Shown piece after piece: positions 11,215 through 22,679 of a DNA stretch of 64,000 bases. A program made the translations under genes and the position numbers. The notes under the pieces are model-generated. The model searched no databases and was not told the DNA's origin. It saw only the letters and a program-made list of their open reading frames with translations. Source of the stretch: Metridium senile (taxonomy: Eukaryota > Cnidaria > Anthozoa > Actiniaria > Metridiidae); NCBI GenBank assembly GCA_949775045.1, contig OX459110.1:9288470-9352469 (forward strand), read 5' to 3'. Position 1 is the first letter of the stretch; every line of letters starts with the position of its first letter.

Positions 11215-11215
<1 letters not shown>

Positions 11216-11314
11216 ATATGAATTTTATCTTCGAGTGTTGATAAGATATCCCACGAGTGAGCGCAGCGAATGAGTGGGATATCTTTTCAACACGAGAAAA
11301 TAAAATTCATATCT
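11215..11314. mobile_element. Palindromic hairpin repeat next to (TA)n
   Basis: gatatgaattttatcttcga ... gatatcccacgagtgagcg and its reverse complement gaatgagtgggatatc ... aaaataaaattcatatc form a 100-bp near-palindrome. It directly follows the TA tract, consistent with a TA-targeting element, and is followed by more ATATC-rich sequence to about 11480 that may be part of the same unit. Confidence 0.7.
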
Positions 11315-11793
11315 CCAAGCGCACATGTAATGTTCTGTTTATTATATAACAGATTGAAGAATTTTTTTTTTTTTTGAAAGTTGATTGGTTGAGAGTGATA
11401 TCACACATGTGCGATATCAATGATATCTTCATGACTAGGATAGGCTTTTTATCTAGTTGATATCACTCGGTATACCACTATATGTTATATAATAAATATA
11501 TATATCAAAAAAAAGTTCTGACATCTGAATCTGGATCTTTTAAACTTAAAAGTTTGCACTTGGTAATTAAATCACACTTCCAACTCAAAATTCATAACCT
11601 TGCTAAGGTTGGTTCTGATTTTAATACGTACTTGCTATATCATTCGGCTTTTAGACATATGTCGAGATTTTTGCTCAGGCGATCACTTAAGGTATGAGAT
11701 CTGCAGCGATCGGAAAAGTATGTTGAAAATATCGTGATAATCCTGTGATTATATCTTGTCGATCTTGATTCTTGATGAATCAAGGCCAGTTCC

Positions 11794-12039
11794 AAGGGGC
11801 GCTCCATCATATTTTTGAGGGGGGGGGGGGGGGGGATCGGAAGATTTGAAAAAAAAAATTACTGCAGCTCCAAAGACGTGGAAAAACATTCTTGCAAGTT
11901 AGAAAAACAATTGTGCAACACTTTTATCCCCCCAAAAATTTTCTGCATTGCGTGTCAGTCGAAAAAAAAATTATTGCACCAACCAAATCTAACACCCCCC
12001 CCCCCCCCCCCCCTCAAAAATCTAATGGAGCGCCCCTTA
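11794..12039. mobile_element. MITE with G-run/C-run arms
   Basis: Left end aaggggcgctccatcatatt then a G run; right end a C run then tcaaaaatctaatggagc gcccctta. Arms match over about 30 bp plus the homopolymer. The run lengths probably vary between individuals. Non-coding. Confidence 0.82.
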
Positions 12040-14640
12040 GGCGACAGTGATATCCATAGCCTACATCGATCTGCATCTGAAACAGCGCGCAAATCTTCTT
12101 AACTAAAAATTGACAGACGAATGACTAAACTGAGTTATGATATATAGCTGCAATGGTATTGATATAAACCACTTGTGTGCAACAGAAACACTTGGGACTC
12201 ATATTTCAAATTATCTCCATCGATCGAAGCCACTTTTGGCGTTTCTAATTACACGCTAAGCTTTATAAAGAGATAAAATACAACGAAGCAGTTTTCGATT
12301 GAATCCCACGGTTGCTTTTTTGAGGATCCTGAAGGAGTAAAATGGGAGTGAGATTGGCCTTATTTTTGACAGGGAAAATAGGATTGGATGCACTGGGACT
12401 GGGATTTACAAATAAAAGAACAATACAAAATGGGAATGGGGTTGAAAACTTGAGCAAAATTGATGAGATTATGTGAGTTTTGACTGGGATTTGGTTCAAA
12501 TGAAAACTGGGAAATGGAATTCGGACTCCCCCTTCAGGACCCTCTTTTTTGTCCCGTGTTTTGCCGCATAATTAATTCAAAGTTATGCACGCAAGTACTC
12601 CGCACTCTCACTTTTAAATTAACTAAAAAAACGTTAGAGGGTCTTTAATATAATCGCCGAGTTGGTTAAAAACTTCAATATTTGCGCACAAAATAACAGA
12701 AATATCGTCTGTAAAATATAACAAACACATTTTACGCAAAAATAAACACGTGAAATCATTTTATATACGGGTATCATTGCTCGCATATGTTAAAACTATA
12801 TATATATATTAAATCAAAGAGTTGTTTGTAGGCTGGTTTTTAACTCACGACATGAAAGCTGGATTATTCCAATACAAACTGCCGTCAAAGCAAAGAAACA
12901 AGTAACTATTATATAATTATACTTTTTTTTGATAAATATCAATATTTTCAAAACATAATTCATCTTTTTAATAGCTAATCTACATGTGTAATCGGCCTTC
13001 TCCGATTCATAACATCGCCCAGAACGCCTTAAATCGCCTAACGTCGCCTAAGAATTTAAGAGCTTTTTGCTAAAATCGCCAAAGATCTCCTTTAATAGAG
13101 GTTTAATAGGAACTTGTGGCCTTATAATTAAGATTTATACATAAATTTCAAATCTATTATAAATAAAGTTTTATTTGTTTGAAATCAATTCCTTGTCTTT
13201 TCAGTATGCTAACATTCATTATTTTCATAATGTTCTGAGATTTTTTAAGTTATATCCAACAAAGTCAACACTAAAAGTGGTCTAAAAACTAAGCGCTTTC
13301 AAAATGTTCTAACAGTGATCCACGAGTTGGCCATAGGTGGCCTTTGATTGATTCATAATAACGATATGTTTTTATAGTTTTTTTTTTTTTTGTGAACACC
13401 TGCAAGTTTCAGGAACTGCCGCGCGATCGCCCAGGGTATCCATGCCTTTAGGGTGCCGCATGTACTATTTTTAATGCTATTAAAAAAGGTCAATTTTCTT
13501 TCCTCAGGCTGTTGTATTCTTGACTATATTTGACGTACTTTTATATGCATTTTTAAACCTTTATCTGATCTATAATAGGCACAATTTGTTCGGCGAGTTA
13601 ATGAAAAACATCGTTCTTGATAAGACGCGCAAAGGTTACGCGTCTGGTCTAAGAAGTCAAATTGTTTAGACTCATCTTGAGTGGATAATTTGTAATCCTA
13701 TTTATTTTGACTAGGTTTCACTAGGTTACAGAAATCGAACTAGGCTAGTAGAACGTGCTAGAAAAGGTTGATACATAAATTGTAACAGATATATCGTACT
13801 GAAAAAGGACTTGGTGAATCCGCAAGCAGACGCTTTTCATAAGATATGATATGTTACGCTCAACAGAAAATGCGCACGTAACCCTGAATGCGGTTAGCGG
13901 TTAACTAAGAAACGGCTAAAAAATTAACTGTTAACTGAGAATTCCGTGTCTTTTTAGGATAACTGTTAGCTGATATTTTTTTTTTAATTTAACTTATTTA
14001 ATTTAATTTAACTTATAAAATTGCTAAAATTTTGCTGTTAACTGATATTGGGATTCCATCCCCCCTCCCCCTCCCCCCCCCCCCCCCCCCCCCCATCCCA
14101 TTCAGATCCTGTGCTAATCTATTTATCATATCAAAAAATAATTTCAATTTTCAAGTACTAACTCGCTTTGATTCAGCATGCTTTCTCCACAACACCCATC
14201 TATCATAGCTGTGCACGGTTCCTCTATAAACTTTCCATGCTGGGTATCTTTCACTGAAAGTGTCGATATCATATTTATTCGGTTGCCCAATTATTGAATG
14301 CATGGGACATGAGGGATTACGATGTTGATGAATATGTTTAATTTAAAAAAATTGTATTTAAAAAAGGCACAAAAAAACGTAAGAAAAACGCAAATAGTGT
14401 TCCGTGGGTGTCTTTTGGTAATATTAAGCAAATCAATCCTCGGTTTATCGCTTCAAATGATGCGTTTATCCTGTTAATTAGTCCAATCGCCTCGAGATCT
14501 GTTGCGTATCCGTATCTCATTAGCTATCTTGTCCGTCTTTAGAACGTCTCTCATTTCGTATAGCACTCAAATAGTTTTAAGTGTTGCGGTATGTTCATGT
14601 TGCTGAAGTTCGTTTGACCAACTCGATGACTACGTTGATT
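12040..14640. other. VWA gene intron, middle part
   Basis: Apart from the possible 30-nt exon at 12849-12878, this is AT-rich intron. It has a T run near 13380, a C run of about 30 at 14066-14094 and no recognised gene, RNA or full transposon. Confidence 0.5.
12849..12878 (-). CDS. Possible 30-nt microexon of the VWA gene
   Basis: On the minus strand the sequence reads gctttgacggcag, then 30 nt, then gtgagt. Read in the phase left by exon 1 it adds CIGIIQLSC-like codons and returns the same phase, so it could be included or skipped without breaking the frame. There is no homology support, and the residues are not typical of a linker after a signal peptide; it may be chance. Confidence 0.25.
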
Positions 14641-15070
14641 ACCATCCTCTTGATTTTACGTATCGATTGCGTAAAGATTTCAAGTGTTTCAGTGTCAAAT
14701 TTTACAAGCCCTATGCACGACGTAAGCATTGATGGTCATGCTCTTAATTTTACGTATCGATTGCGTAAAGATTTCAAGTGTTTCAGTGTCAAATTTTACA
14801 TGCACATCGATGATGCTTGTTTTATTTTGCGGATATTTTCTACCTATTTTGCATGTTTCATTCAACCAAATCGACGTATGCATTGGTGATCATGCTCTTG
14901 ATCTTTCGCTTTTTTGCTTAAAGATTTCAAGAGACTGTCAAACTTTACAAGCATCACAATGATGCTTTTGTGTTGTTTTTTTGCACATTTTTTGTACGAT
15001 TTTTGAGCTCAACCCAAATCGACGTATGTATTGATGACCATCTTCTTGATCTTATACGTTTTTTTTTGCG
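14640..15070. repeat. Diverged tandem repeat of about 94-150 bp
   Basis: Two close copies of ctcttgattttacgtatcga ... tttcagtgtcaaattttaca start near 14647 and 14741; two more diverged copies start near 14890 and 15040, each again followed by gacgtatg/ttgatg. The short open frames here are repeat translations. Confidence 0.75.
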
Positions 15071-15188
15071 TAATTATTAATCCTTCTAAGTATTTGTACT
15101 CTAAAACATACACAGAAAGCAAATAATATTCCTTCTCAGTGTATTTGCACGAAAATGAATCAGCAGTACATACATTCATACGCCATTT

Positions 15189-15612
15189 GGTGTTCACGAA
15201 AACACTATCAAAACCCTTAAAATAATACTGCACGCGATTCTAATGTCAATATATAGTTTTAACATATGCTATCAATGATATTAGATGTTTACTAGAAATA
15301 ATTTTCAAAAGAGTGGCTTTTGGACAAATTTTGATAATATAAGACAGAACACTTATTTCACGACGTTTCGATGTCGCAAACATTATTTTCAAGTGATCGG
15401 GGTTTATTCGATAAATTTGAATATTACATTGAGATGGAATTATCTGGGATCAATAATTGCACCAGAATAAAGCTAATATAAAGAATTATATACATGCATA
15501 CACGTTTTGGTGTTCACAAAAACACCATAAAAACCCTTCAAATAATACACACGATGTAATGTCAATATATGTATAGTTTTAACAAATGCTATCAATGATA
15601 TTACATTTTTAC
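15189..15612. repeat. Direct repeat pair of about 100 bp
   Basis: Copies at about 15189-15296 and 15510-15612 share gtgttcac(g/a)aaaacac, aacccttaaaataata and tgctatcaatgatatta. The spacer contains gacgtttcgatgtcgcaaac (15362 on), the reverse complement of a cgaaacgtc box like that in the hammerhead-like motif at 3182. Probably a decayed retroelement. Confidence 0.65.
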
Positions 15613-15966
15613 TGTACATTTGTACCAGAATATAGCTCTCAGTGAAGATGCCCATTTCTTCAAAAACGGAACAGAATATAAATGAATATGCAGCATTCGA
15701 ACTATAATTATTTCGTTTTTAACATTTTGTACAGTCGAAAAGTCAAATAAATAGATTTTGTCTTCGTCAATGTTATTACAATATGCAGCATCCATGATAA
15801 AAAGAACACATTTTGTAAAAGCCTAGAAAGGTTCTAAACACCTAAAATAGTTCCAGCGTCAAAATGTCCATGTCACCCACGATGTCAATGTACAATATTA
15901 TCTACAATGAATAAATGTACCTTTGATCAAACCAGCACAAAAACATGGCCTTTTACGTAGACTCAC

Positions 15967-16057
15967 CTTCTTGGCTGGATACACCATCACATGTTGTGAA
16001 AACACAGCAGAAAAAGGACAGAACAATCCACGTTTTTGGGTCCAGAATCGAACACAT
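15967..16057 (-). CDS. Signal-peptide exon of the VWA protein
   Basis: An ATG at 16057 opens 30 codons plus one base, then a consensus donor gtgagt. The product starts MCSILDPKTWIVLSFFCCVF and continues TTCDGVSSQE: a polar start, a hydrophobic core and a small-residue region, so a secretory signal peptide with likely cleavage near TTCDG. Its phase (one base) matches the VWA exon at 7783-8504, on the same strand, with no other minus-strand gene start between. The roughly 7.5-kb intron between them is filled with transposons. The assignment of this exon to the VWA gene is inference from phase, strand and the need of a VWA protein for a signal sequence. Confidence 0.65.
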
Positions 16058-16508
16058 TTTTGTGTTATTGCAAGCCGTGACGTGTGAGCTAGCCCAGGGA
16101 TAGTTCAAGTATAGCGTCTCAGTTTTAATTAAAGTATCGGCTAACGCTGACTACACGCTTTCAACACTGCTTCGGCTAACATTGTATGCTAGAGTACTGA
16201 GACGACGAATGAGTGACCTTATGACGAGACGAAGAGAGTTAGGTCAAGAAAACATGTACAAGATATATAGAACAGGATTGGAGACGACTTGACGCGCACG
16301 GGATGTCATAGGCTAGGTTATTCAAAGCCGGTTGATATTAAAACAAAAATATTGATTTTGAAACATATAGAGCTATATATCCTGGGTTAGCGCTAAACCT
16401 GGTTGAACTCAATATCCGGGAACTCAATATAACCTATCGAGTTAATCCTGCGCCAATCCTGGTTTAATTCTCTTAGTATTTTGGGTTAGTGCTAATCCCG
16501 GTTTAACT

Positions 16509-16583
16509 TAGGCTCAGTTCCCGGTCGTGGTGTGGAGTATCGCGGGCGCACGAAGCCACCACGTCTGCATGTGGACTGAGCCT
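16509..16583. mobile_element. Short G/C-rich palindromic insert
   Basis: Starts taggctcagttcccggtcgt and ends tgcatgtggactgagccta; the ends are inverted copies of taggctcag. It interrupts the cctgggttagcg array. A minimal foldback repeat of about 75 bp; whether it is mobile cannot be told from one copy. Confidence 0.5.
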
Positions 16584-16823
16584 ACAATCATTTGCAAAAT
16601 TCCTTGCATGGGACATTGTCTGGTTTTCATTACATAGAAAATATTTCAACATCATTTTTCCGTCTCCCTCTCTCCCCTGTATCAATGTTAACTTTTGGGA
16701 ATGTGAAACGGTTGTCATTTGAAAGACCAATCAAATCGATACGTTTTGTATATTGTTCTTTAAACTCAAACAAAAACGCTCATAAAAATGTGACAATCTC
16801 TCAACAATTTTGCACATGATTGT
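16584..16823. mobile_element. Small MITE
   Basis: Ends caatcatttgcaaaatt and, inverted, aattttgcacatgattg bracket 240 bp of non-coding DNA inside the cctgggttagcg array. Confidence 0.6.
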
Positions 16824-16947
16824 ACGTTTATTAACTGTTAATTTAACTCTGATATAATTTATCGAGTTAATCCTGGGTTAGCTAATCCTGGTTGAACTTT
16901 AAAATATAACCTAGCTATCGAGTTAATCCTGGGTTAGCGTTTATATA

Positions 16948-18044
16948 GGGTCGCGATAAAAAGCTGAAACTGAAACGGCTGAAAGAGCTGAAACAGCTGA
17001 AAGAGCTGAAACAGCTGAAAGAGCTGAAACAGCTGAAATACTGCACATTTTTTACATTTTTTAAATAATTAGTATAATTATAAAACAAGCAGTATATAAA
17101 TTTGCATATAAATAAGCAAATATAAATAACTTGCATATAATAAGCAGTATATAAATAGTATACAAACATGTCCCTGAGTATCTTGCTTTCCATATGCTGT
17201 ATATCCACAAATTGTCCATCCGTTAAAAATTATGATTGCTTTTTAGAGCTGCCAAATCGCTGTTTATAACTTACGCGCGGGTTTGACATGAAAGTCAACG
17301 TCACGCTCATTTCAGATCTTTATTGAAATGCTTACCTCTCTTCCTTTCTTGTTTAGAGATTGTTTCACACTCTTATATTTCGTTCAATTCCTTTCGTTTC
17401 CAATGTAAATGGGGATTGAAATAATACTTAGTTTGAAAAATTGTACACGATTAGTGAAATAAAGTGGCCTTCATCAGTTGTTACATGAAAGAAAACTCCG
17501 CGCGCTGTTTTCTTCAAAAATTTGTACAAGATTACTTGCGTATATATGATTAAAAAAAGATAGCTTTTGTACTTATTCTGCGTTTTTAGCTATTTGGATG
17601 TTGCATATGGCGACAAAATAGGGAGAACTATAATCAAACAAAATCAAAATCATTTTAAAGTTAGCGAATAATTAATTATACGAGTAAAACCTTTTGTATG
17701 TGAAGGCTGACTATAATCTAAATGAGCTGTAGATGCTTACACGCCATACAGCAACCTCAACATATACAACCATTTCACCTAAATAACATTAACATTTGAT
17801 AACGATAGTCGATATTTGTGTGAATAGTATAAATCATGTCGGTGAAGAGAGCTGAATAACTGAATTATATAATTTTTAAAACGATCATATAGGAAGCCGG
17901 AAATTGGCAAACAACTTCGTGTTTATGATATTTTTGAAAAAAAATGTAAAACATTTGGGGTATTTCAGCTGTTTCAGCTGTTTCAGCTCTTTCAGCTGTT
18001 TCAGCTCTTTCAGCCGTTTCAGTTTCAGCTTTTTATCGCGACCC
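16948..18044. mobile_element. Non-autonomous Mutator-like element with 9-bp target duplication
   Basis: A 1,097-bp insert begins GGGTCGCGATAAAAAGC and ends with the reverse complement. Both arms continue for about 95 bp as tandem gctgaaa(ca/ga)g units (16962-17038; 17968-18030). The 9 bp GTTTATATA occurs at 16939-16947 immediately left and at 18045-18053 immediately right, a target site duplication. Nine-bp duplications and long arms starting GGG are typical of Mutator-like elements; that class is inferred, since no transposase is inside. The host sequence (ggttagcg/tcctgg) rejoins cleanly across the insert. Short phenylalanine/serine-rich frames in both arms are translations of the subrepeats. 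Confidence 0.85.
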
Positions 18045-18061
18045 GTTTATATATCCTGGTC

Positions 18062-18772
18062 AACCTCGTTCCCAGGGCCCTCTCCCTTCCTATAGAGCTA
18101 ACCCTGTGTTAGCGCTGCATGTTCCTGGTTTAACTATTTTAATAGTTAAAACTAAACACTCTTGGAGCTATATTGTTAGATACACGTATATTGGTCATCC
18201 TCAACACCGCAACACAGCAAAAACATTTTCAACAACACCGCATCACAATATCTCTCACCAAACACTACAAACACCACAGCTTTAAAATTAACCGCACACC
18301 ACAGGTTTGGAAAAGCAAACACCCCGCACCGAAGGCATTTACAATTCAATTCAGTTAAATATTTATTTGTGCATTTTTTTTTTTTACATATATAAGTTTA
18401 CAATATATATATTTTTCACAATAGTATAAGTATGTTGTAATTTTTGTCTGTATTTGAGTATTGTTTTATGTCTAGACCCTAAATAAACATATGGTTTTCG
18501 AGTTAGGGCCTAGCAATTGTATGTTGGCCTTTTTTAATTTGAGTCAGAAAACTTTGTTTAAAGTATTCAGTATGAAAGTCATACGAGTTTTCACCTTTCA
18601 TAAAAGCAAAAAAAGACCACTTCAAAACGTTTTTCGTATACCAAATACCTTATTACAGCATTCTTGAAGTGTTAAATTGGTCTTGGGTTTAGTAAATTTA
18701 ACTTTTGAAGCTATTAAAAACTCGCAGTATGAAAGGTCTTTTCACGGAAAAAGGCCCTGGGAACGAGGTTAT
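18062..18772. mobile_element. Possible element bounded by aacctcgttcccagggcc repeats
   Basis: aacctcgttcccagggccc at 18062-18080 and the inverted ggccctgggaacgaggtt at 18754-18772 form 18-bp inverted ends around about 700 bp. Inside are a tgaaagt/gaaaggtc inverted segment and an A-rich stretch; no transposase is seen. No target duplication could be confirmed. Confidence 0.5.
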
Positions 18773-20775
18773 GAGCGGCCATCTTGATCTACGATCAGAA
18801 TACTGCAAGAAGTACTAACTTCATCTCCGAATAACCATTTTATTGCATTTAACTGAAATATATAACATTTTGCGATCGACTTTTTGTTTAGAAGCGAGAA
18901 AAAAGTCCGGATGTGACGCAGGCTAGGTTTTTGTTAATATTCAAAAGGTTTTTGAATAGTACTTTATCGGCGCGGTCTTCCTGTGGTGTTCGAAAATGAC
19001 GTCCAGCGCATCGTCATGGAAGTGATTATGACATCACAGCGCGCTATAATGAAAATCACTTTTCAGAGACTTGATTGAAGTCGACACGCATTTTTGATTG
19101 ACAAAAGAAAGTTTAAAGTATTTTTGATAAACATCGTTTTATCACTACATCATCCTATCACGATGGGATGTACGCAAAGTAAACCACTTTGCAAGTGCTG
19201 TTTTGGTACTAAAGATTTGAAAAAGACGAGGTAATTCTGATTGTTTTCAATTTTGACAAGCACTTCTTATTCCACCACTTCCATCTTTCCTCCGCTCTTT
19301 CTCGTTGCTTTTCCCCTTTCATTTAAATTCATGTTTTTACCTTCATAGTTTCCCTTTTTTTCCTTTTCTTTCCATCTTCTTTTCTCTTTTCATTTTATGT
19401 TTTATGTTTTTTTATGATTCTATGTTTTCTTTGCTTTCTTGCCATCTTCTTCGTCTGTTCTCTTCGTATTACCATCTTCGTGTTTCTAAAAGAAAGCGCA
19501 CTGTTATTAATTATCTCATTTTGTTCAATTAGATTTATAAAGTGAAGTCTTGTCAAACAGAGGTAAGAAACGCAATATCATTAGTAATACAACCATGATA
19601 GCTTCAGTAGAAATAGCATTAGAAGCATAAAGTAGCAAAAACAGCTGTTAAAATAAGAATATTTGTTAAATCAGGCAATCCTCATTTCATTTTGTTGTTT
19701 CCCGTCGGTCAAAAGAAATAAAAACAAAATATAAATAAAAACAAATTAAAATTGGTGAGAAGTGGTTACATGATATCCGCGGTAAATTAGGGTCGGTCGG
19801 TCGACCTCGCAGTTCAGGTAAAATTCCACATAGATCGACTTTCGAACATACGAATGAAAGGTTTTATCGAATTTCTTTTTGTATTTTCTTCTTCATCAAT
19901 AAAAATCAACAACTAACTAAATAAATAAAGTTTTAAAATAATTAAAACTTAGAGAAAATATTTCAAGTTCTTGTTACAAACAAAATGAAATTTGAAAATG
20001 TTTTATATGGCGATGAAAAATAAGAAAAGTGGCTTTGAAAGCAAATGTCGCTCAATCACTGTTTTCACAATTGAAACTTCACATACCTTGATTTTACTAT
20101 GACGAAAATATCACAGCTCTTCTCTACGTTAAACATGGTTTGTTGGCTAAGCTAGTGGCGATGTAGTGTAGTTGTAGAACGAACAAGAACTAGAACTTTT
20201 CCGTCCTTTAAAAAACTGATTAGCATGTCTCTGACATTCAAAATGAGCTTTAGAGATGTATTATTTTTGTTATTTATAAGTTTCAATCTAAAAACGAACG
20301 GAAAAACTTTTAGTCACTCGAGTCACTGAAGTAGAAATTGGCGCCAAAACTGACGCGTGTGCGCCGGAAGTTAAATTACATATTCTAAAAATGTTAAGTT
20401 GTTCTATATTTTACAATTTTTAGATTTCCATCGAATCTTTTGAGCGGGAACTCTTACGATTTACATCAAGGCAACAACTGGCAGATCGTAGAAGAAGCCT
20501 CAGCAATGGTAAATATTTGATAGAAGTTACGTTTGTAAAATATGTGTAGAGTTGTTTATTAAAAATTATTGTTTGGAAATTAATCACTCAACAACTTGAC
20601 CATTTTTTGTATATATTGTACTGCAAAACATGTTATATTTTTTAAATTAAGACAATGTTTTGCATTGATAGGCTTAAAGGAAAGCCTGGACAGCGTTAAT
20701 TCACATGGTAGGTCACACTCCCAAGTTGAGAAGCAAAACTACACCAAGCTGCTGACCAAACCACAGTCAATTGAT

Positions 20776-21500
20776 AAATTAGTTGGCCCACTGAAAGCCC
20801 ATCAAGGACGCTTTGGTAAAGACAAGCCCCCTAGGCCCCCTTCCAGTCACAGTATCTGTGGAACCAGTCGAGTCCTATGAGTTAGTTGGCCCACTGAAGC
20901 CCAGCAAAGACGCTGATGTAAAGACAGGCCATCTTCCAGTCACAGTAGCTGTGGAACCAGTCGAGTCCTATGAGTTAGTTGGCCCACTGAGCCCAGCAAG
21001 GACGCTGAGGTAAAGACGGGCCATCTTCCAGTCACAGTAGCTGTGGAACCAGTCGAGGCCTATGAGTTAGTTGGCCCACTGAAGCCCAGCAAAGACGCTG
21101 ATGTAAAGACAGGCCCTCTTCCAGTCACAGTAGCTGTGGAACCAGTCGAGTCCTATGAGTTAGTTGGCCCACTGAAGCCCAGCAAGGACGCTGAGGTAAA
21201 GACGGGCCCTCTTCCAGTCACAGTAGCTGTGAAACCAGTCGAGTCCTATGAGTTAGTTGGCCCACTGAAGCCCAGCAAGGACGCTTTGGTAAACCAGGCC
21301 CTCTTCCAGTCACAGTAGCTGTGGAAGCAGTCGAGTCCTATGAGTAGTTGGCCCGGCACTGAAGCCAGCAAGGACGCTGACGTAAAGACAGGCCCTCTTC
21401 CAGTCACAGTAGCTGTGGAACCAGTCGAGTCCTATGAGTTAGTTGGCCCACTGAAGCCCAGCAAGGACGCTGAGGTAAAGACAGGCCCTCTTCCAGTGAC
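20776..21500 (+). repeat. 93-bp coding tandem repeat, about eight units
   Basis: Units encode VGPLKPSKDADVKTGPLPVT followed by VAVEPVESYEL, 31 residues. Units are nearly identical in DNA, but single-base and few-base indels (for example ctgagcccag for ctgaagcccag near 20987, tgagtagttgg for tgagttagttgg near 21341, and a short loss near 21288) move the frame repeatedly. The unit length is an exact codon multiple, so the repeat grew while coding. It lies between the N-terminal exons and the CRAL-TRIO part. Confidence 0.85.
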
Positions 21501-21705
21501 AGTGGCTGAAGAATCAGTTCTTTCAGTCCATAACCCCCCCTCCCCCAGCACATCAGTACCAAATAAGGACTTTCCTCAGCTTTTAACGTGTTTACTATAA
21601 TAATTTGCTGGCTTTATTTTCCGACACACGCGTGACCCACATTGATACGCAATCGTACGCGATGGTGAATAACATAGGCTTCCAACTCGAAGAAGCACTC
21701 AAAAG

Positions 21706-21828
21706 GTAAGAACATTGTGAACAGGACACAAGATGACAACGATACTTAGTGACATGTTGTTTACAGTAAGAATACATTGTGAACAGGACACAAGATGACA
21801 ACGATACTTATTGACATGTTGTTTACAG
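21706..21828 (+). repeat. Tandemly doubled intron of the CRAL-TRIO gene
   Basis: The intron consists of two about 61-bp copies: gtaagaacattgtgaacagg ... tgttgtttaca (21706-21766) and gtaagaatacattgtgaaca ... tgttgtttacag (21767-21828). Each has its own gtaag start and tttacag end, with no exon between. They differ at about three positions. Confidence 0.88.
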
Positions 21829-21954
21829 TCCACAGTTCCAAACCGATGGTATGGTTCTATTGTACGATTTCTCTAACACAACATATATGACAAGTGATGT
21901 CCAACTATGCGTAGATATCATAACCATATTAAAGGTGCGTAGATCATTTATATA

Positions 21955-22140
21955 CACTACGGCCTCTATAATACGGGCACTGTAGGTCCATGCCAGTAAA
22001 ACGTTTCAGGAAAACGGAGGCGTCTTGTACATATATTTACAACCTATATTAATATACGGGCACTGAAGGGCATGCCATGTAATATAATTAATATAATTAC
22101 AACCTCTGTTACTATATGGGCACTGAAAGGACTTTGAGAA
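21955..22140. repeat. Threefold degenerate repeat in CRAL-TRIO intron
   Basis: Three copies of a unit like acaacctctattaatata followed by cgggcactgaaggcatgcc start near 21958, 22038 and 22099. Non-coding intron sequence between the exons ending 21934 and starting 22250. Confidence 0.6.
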
Positions 22141-22651
22141 GTATTCGTAAAAAATCCTAGTAATATTCTTTTATCTCAACTTTTAACTGATATCCGCCAT
22201 GTGCTGTAATCAGTTAACCAGATAGGTCTAACGTATTGTTTTTTTACAGTTACAGACAGCGTATCCAGTGCGCCTTCGAAAAACCTTCATCATATCTCCA
22301 CCATTTTGGGTCCAAACAGAATTGAGACTTTGCTCACAACTGCTGAAAGATAAAAAAAAAGAAAAAAAAAAAAAGATTCGCATTGTTTCACGTTCAGCTC
22401 TGAAACAACATCTTCCAGTAAATGCATTCCTCGAGGTCTTGGAGGAGTGTTGCATGTTGACTATATGTCATGGATACACCAGTGCATGATGGGATATGCT
22501 GAGGTACAAGACTCCAGTCTTGACGATAAACATGGATGATTCTATGGTTGTTAGTATTGATATATTTATTGTAAATAGTTTAATAATGTATCTATCACGA
22601 TACCCATTTTATATATATTAATTGTAAATAGTGTAAACACATTGGTAATGA

Positions 22652-22657
22652 AATAAA
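22652..22657 (+). terminator. Polyadenylation signal AATAAA
   Basis: AATAAA lies 163 bp after the TGA of the CRAL-TRIO gene and is followed by a T/GT-rich stretch (tttattttgatatgtatttttgtgtaatgt), the usual downstream element. It fits the 3' end of that gene. Confidence 0.6.
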
Positions 22658-22679
22658 CCATTTATTTTGATATGTATTT

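Larger units (their letters stand above)
16370..16947. repeat. Degenerate cctgggttagcgctaa tandem repeat, interrupted
   Basis: Repeats of gagttaatcctgggttagcg followed by ctaatcctggttgaact occur at 16380-16510 and 16850-16947 and resume at 18054-18140. The array is split by a palindromic insert at 16509-16583, a small MITE at 16584-16823 and the large element at 16948-18044. Confidence 0.75.
19163..22489 (+). pseudogene. CRAL-TRIO (Sec14-like) protein gene with disrupted frame
   Basis: CRAL-TRIO domains bind small hydrophobic ligands or phosphoinositides. Readable exons: 19163-19230 (MGCTQSKPLCKCCFG, an N-myristoylation-like start), possibly 19533-19562, 20424-20508 (SIESFERELLRFTSRQQLAD), 20672 to about 21705 (tandem repeat, then HIDTQSYAMVNNIGFQLEEAL), 21829-21934 (FQTDGMVLLYDFSNTTY) and 22250-22489 (LRKTFIISPPFWVQ, KIRIVSRSALKQHLP, stop TGA). 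The last three resemble the C-terminal half of CRAL-TRIO domains such as that of PTPN9. Problems: exon 1 ends two bases into a codon while the next readable exon needs a codon boundary; the repeat region changes frame several times; and one extra base near 21587 separates the repeats from the CRAL-TRIO frame. Either the gene has decayed or the assembly has small indels here. An AATAAA follows at 22652. Confidence 0.65.

Noticed and set aside
16915..18095. Phe/Ser repeat frames (SCFSSFSCFSS) on both strands
   Set aside because: They come from the gctgaaa subrepeats in the arms of the Mutator-like element and occur symmetrically in both arms.
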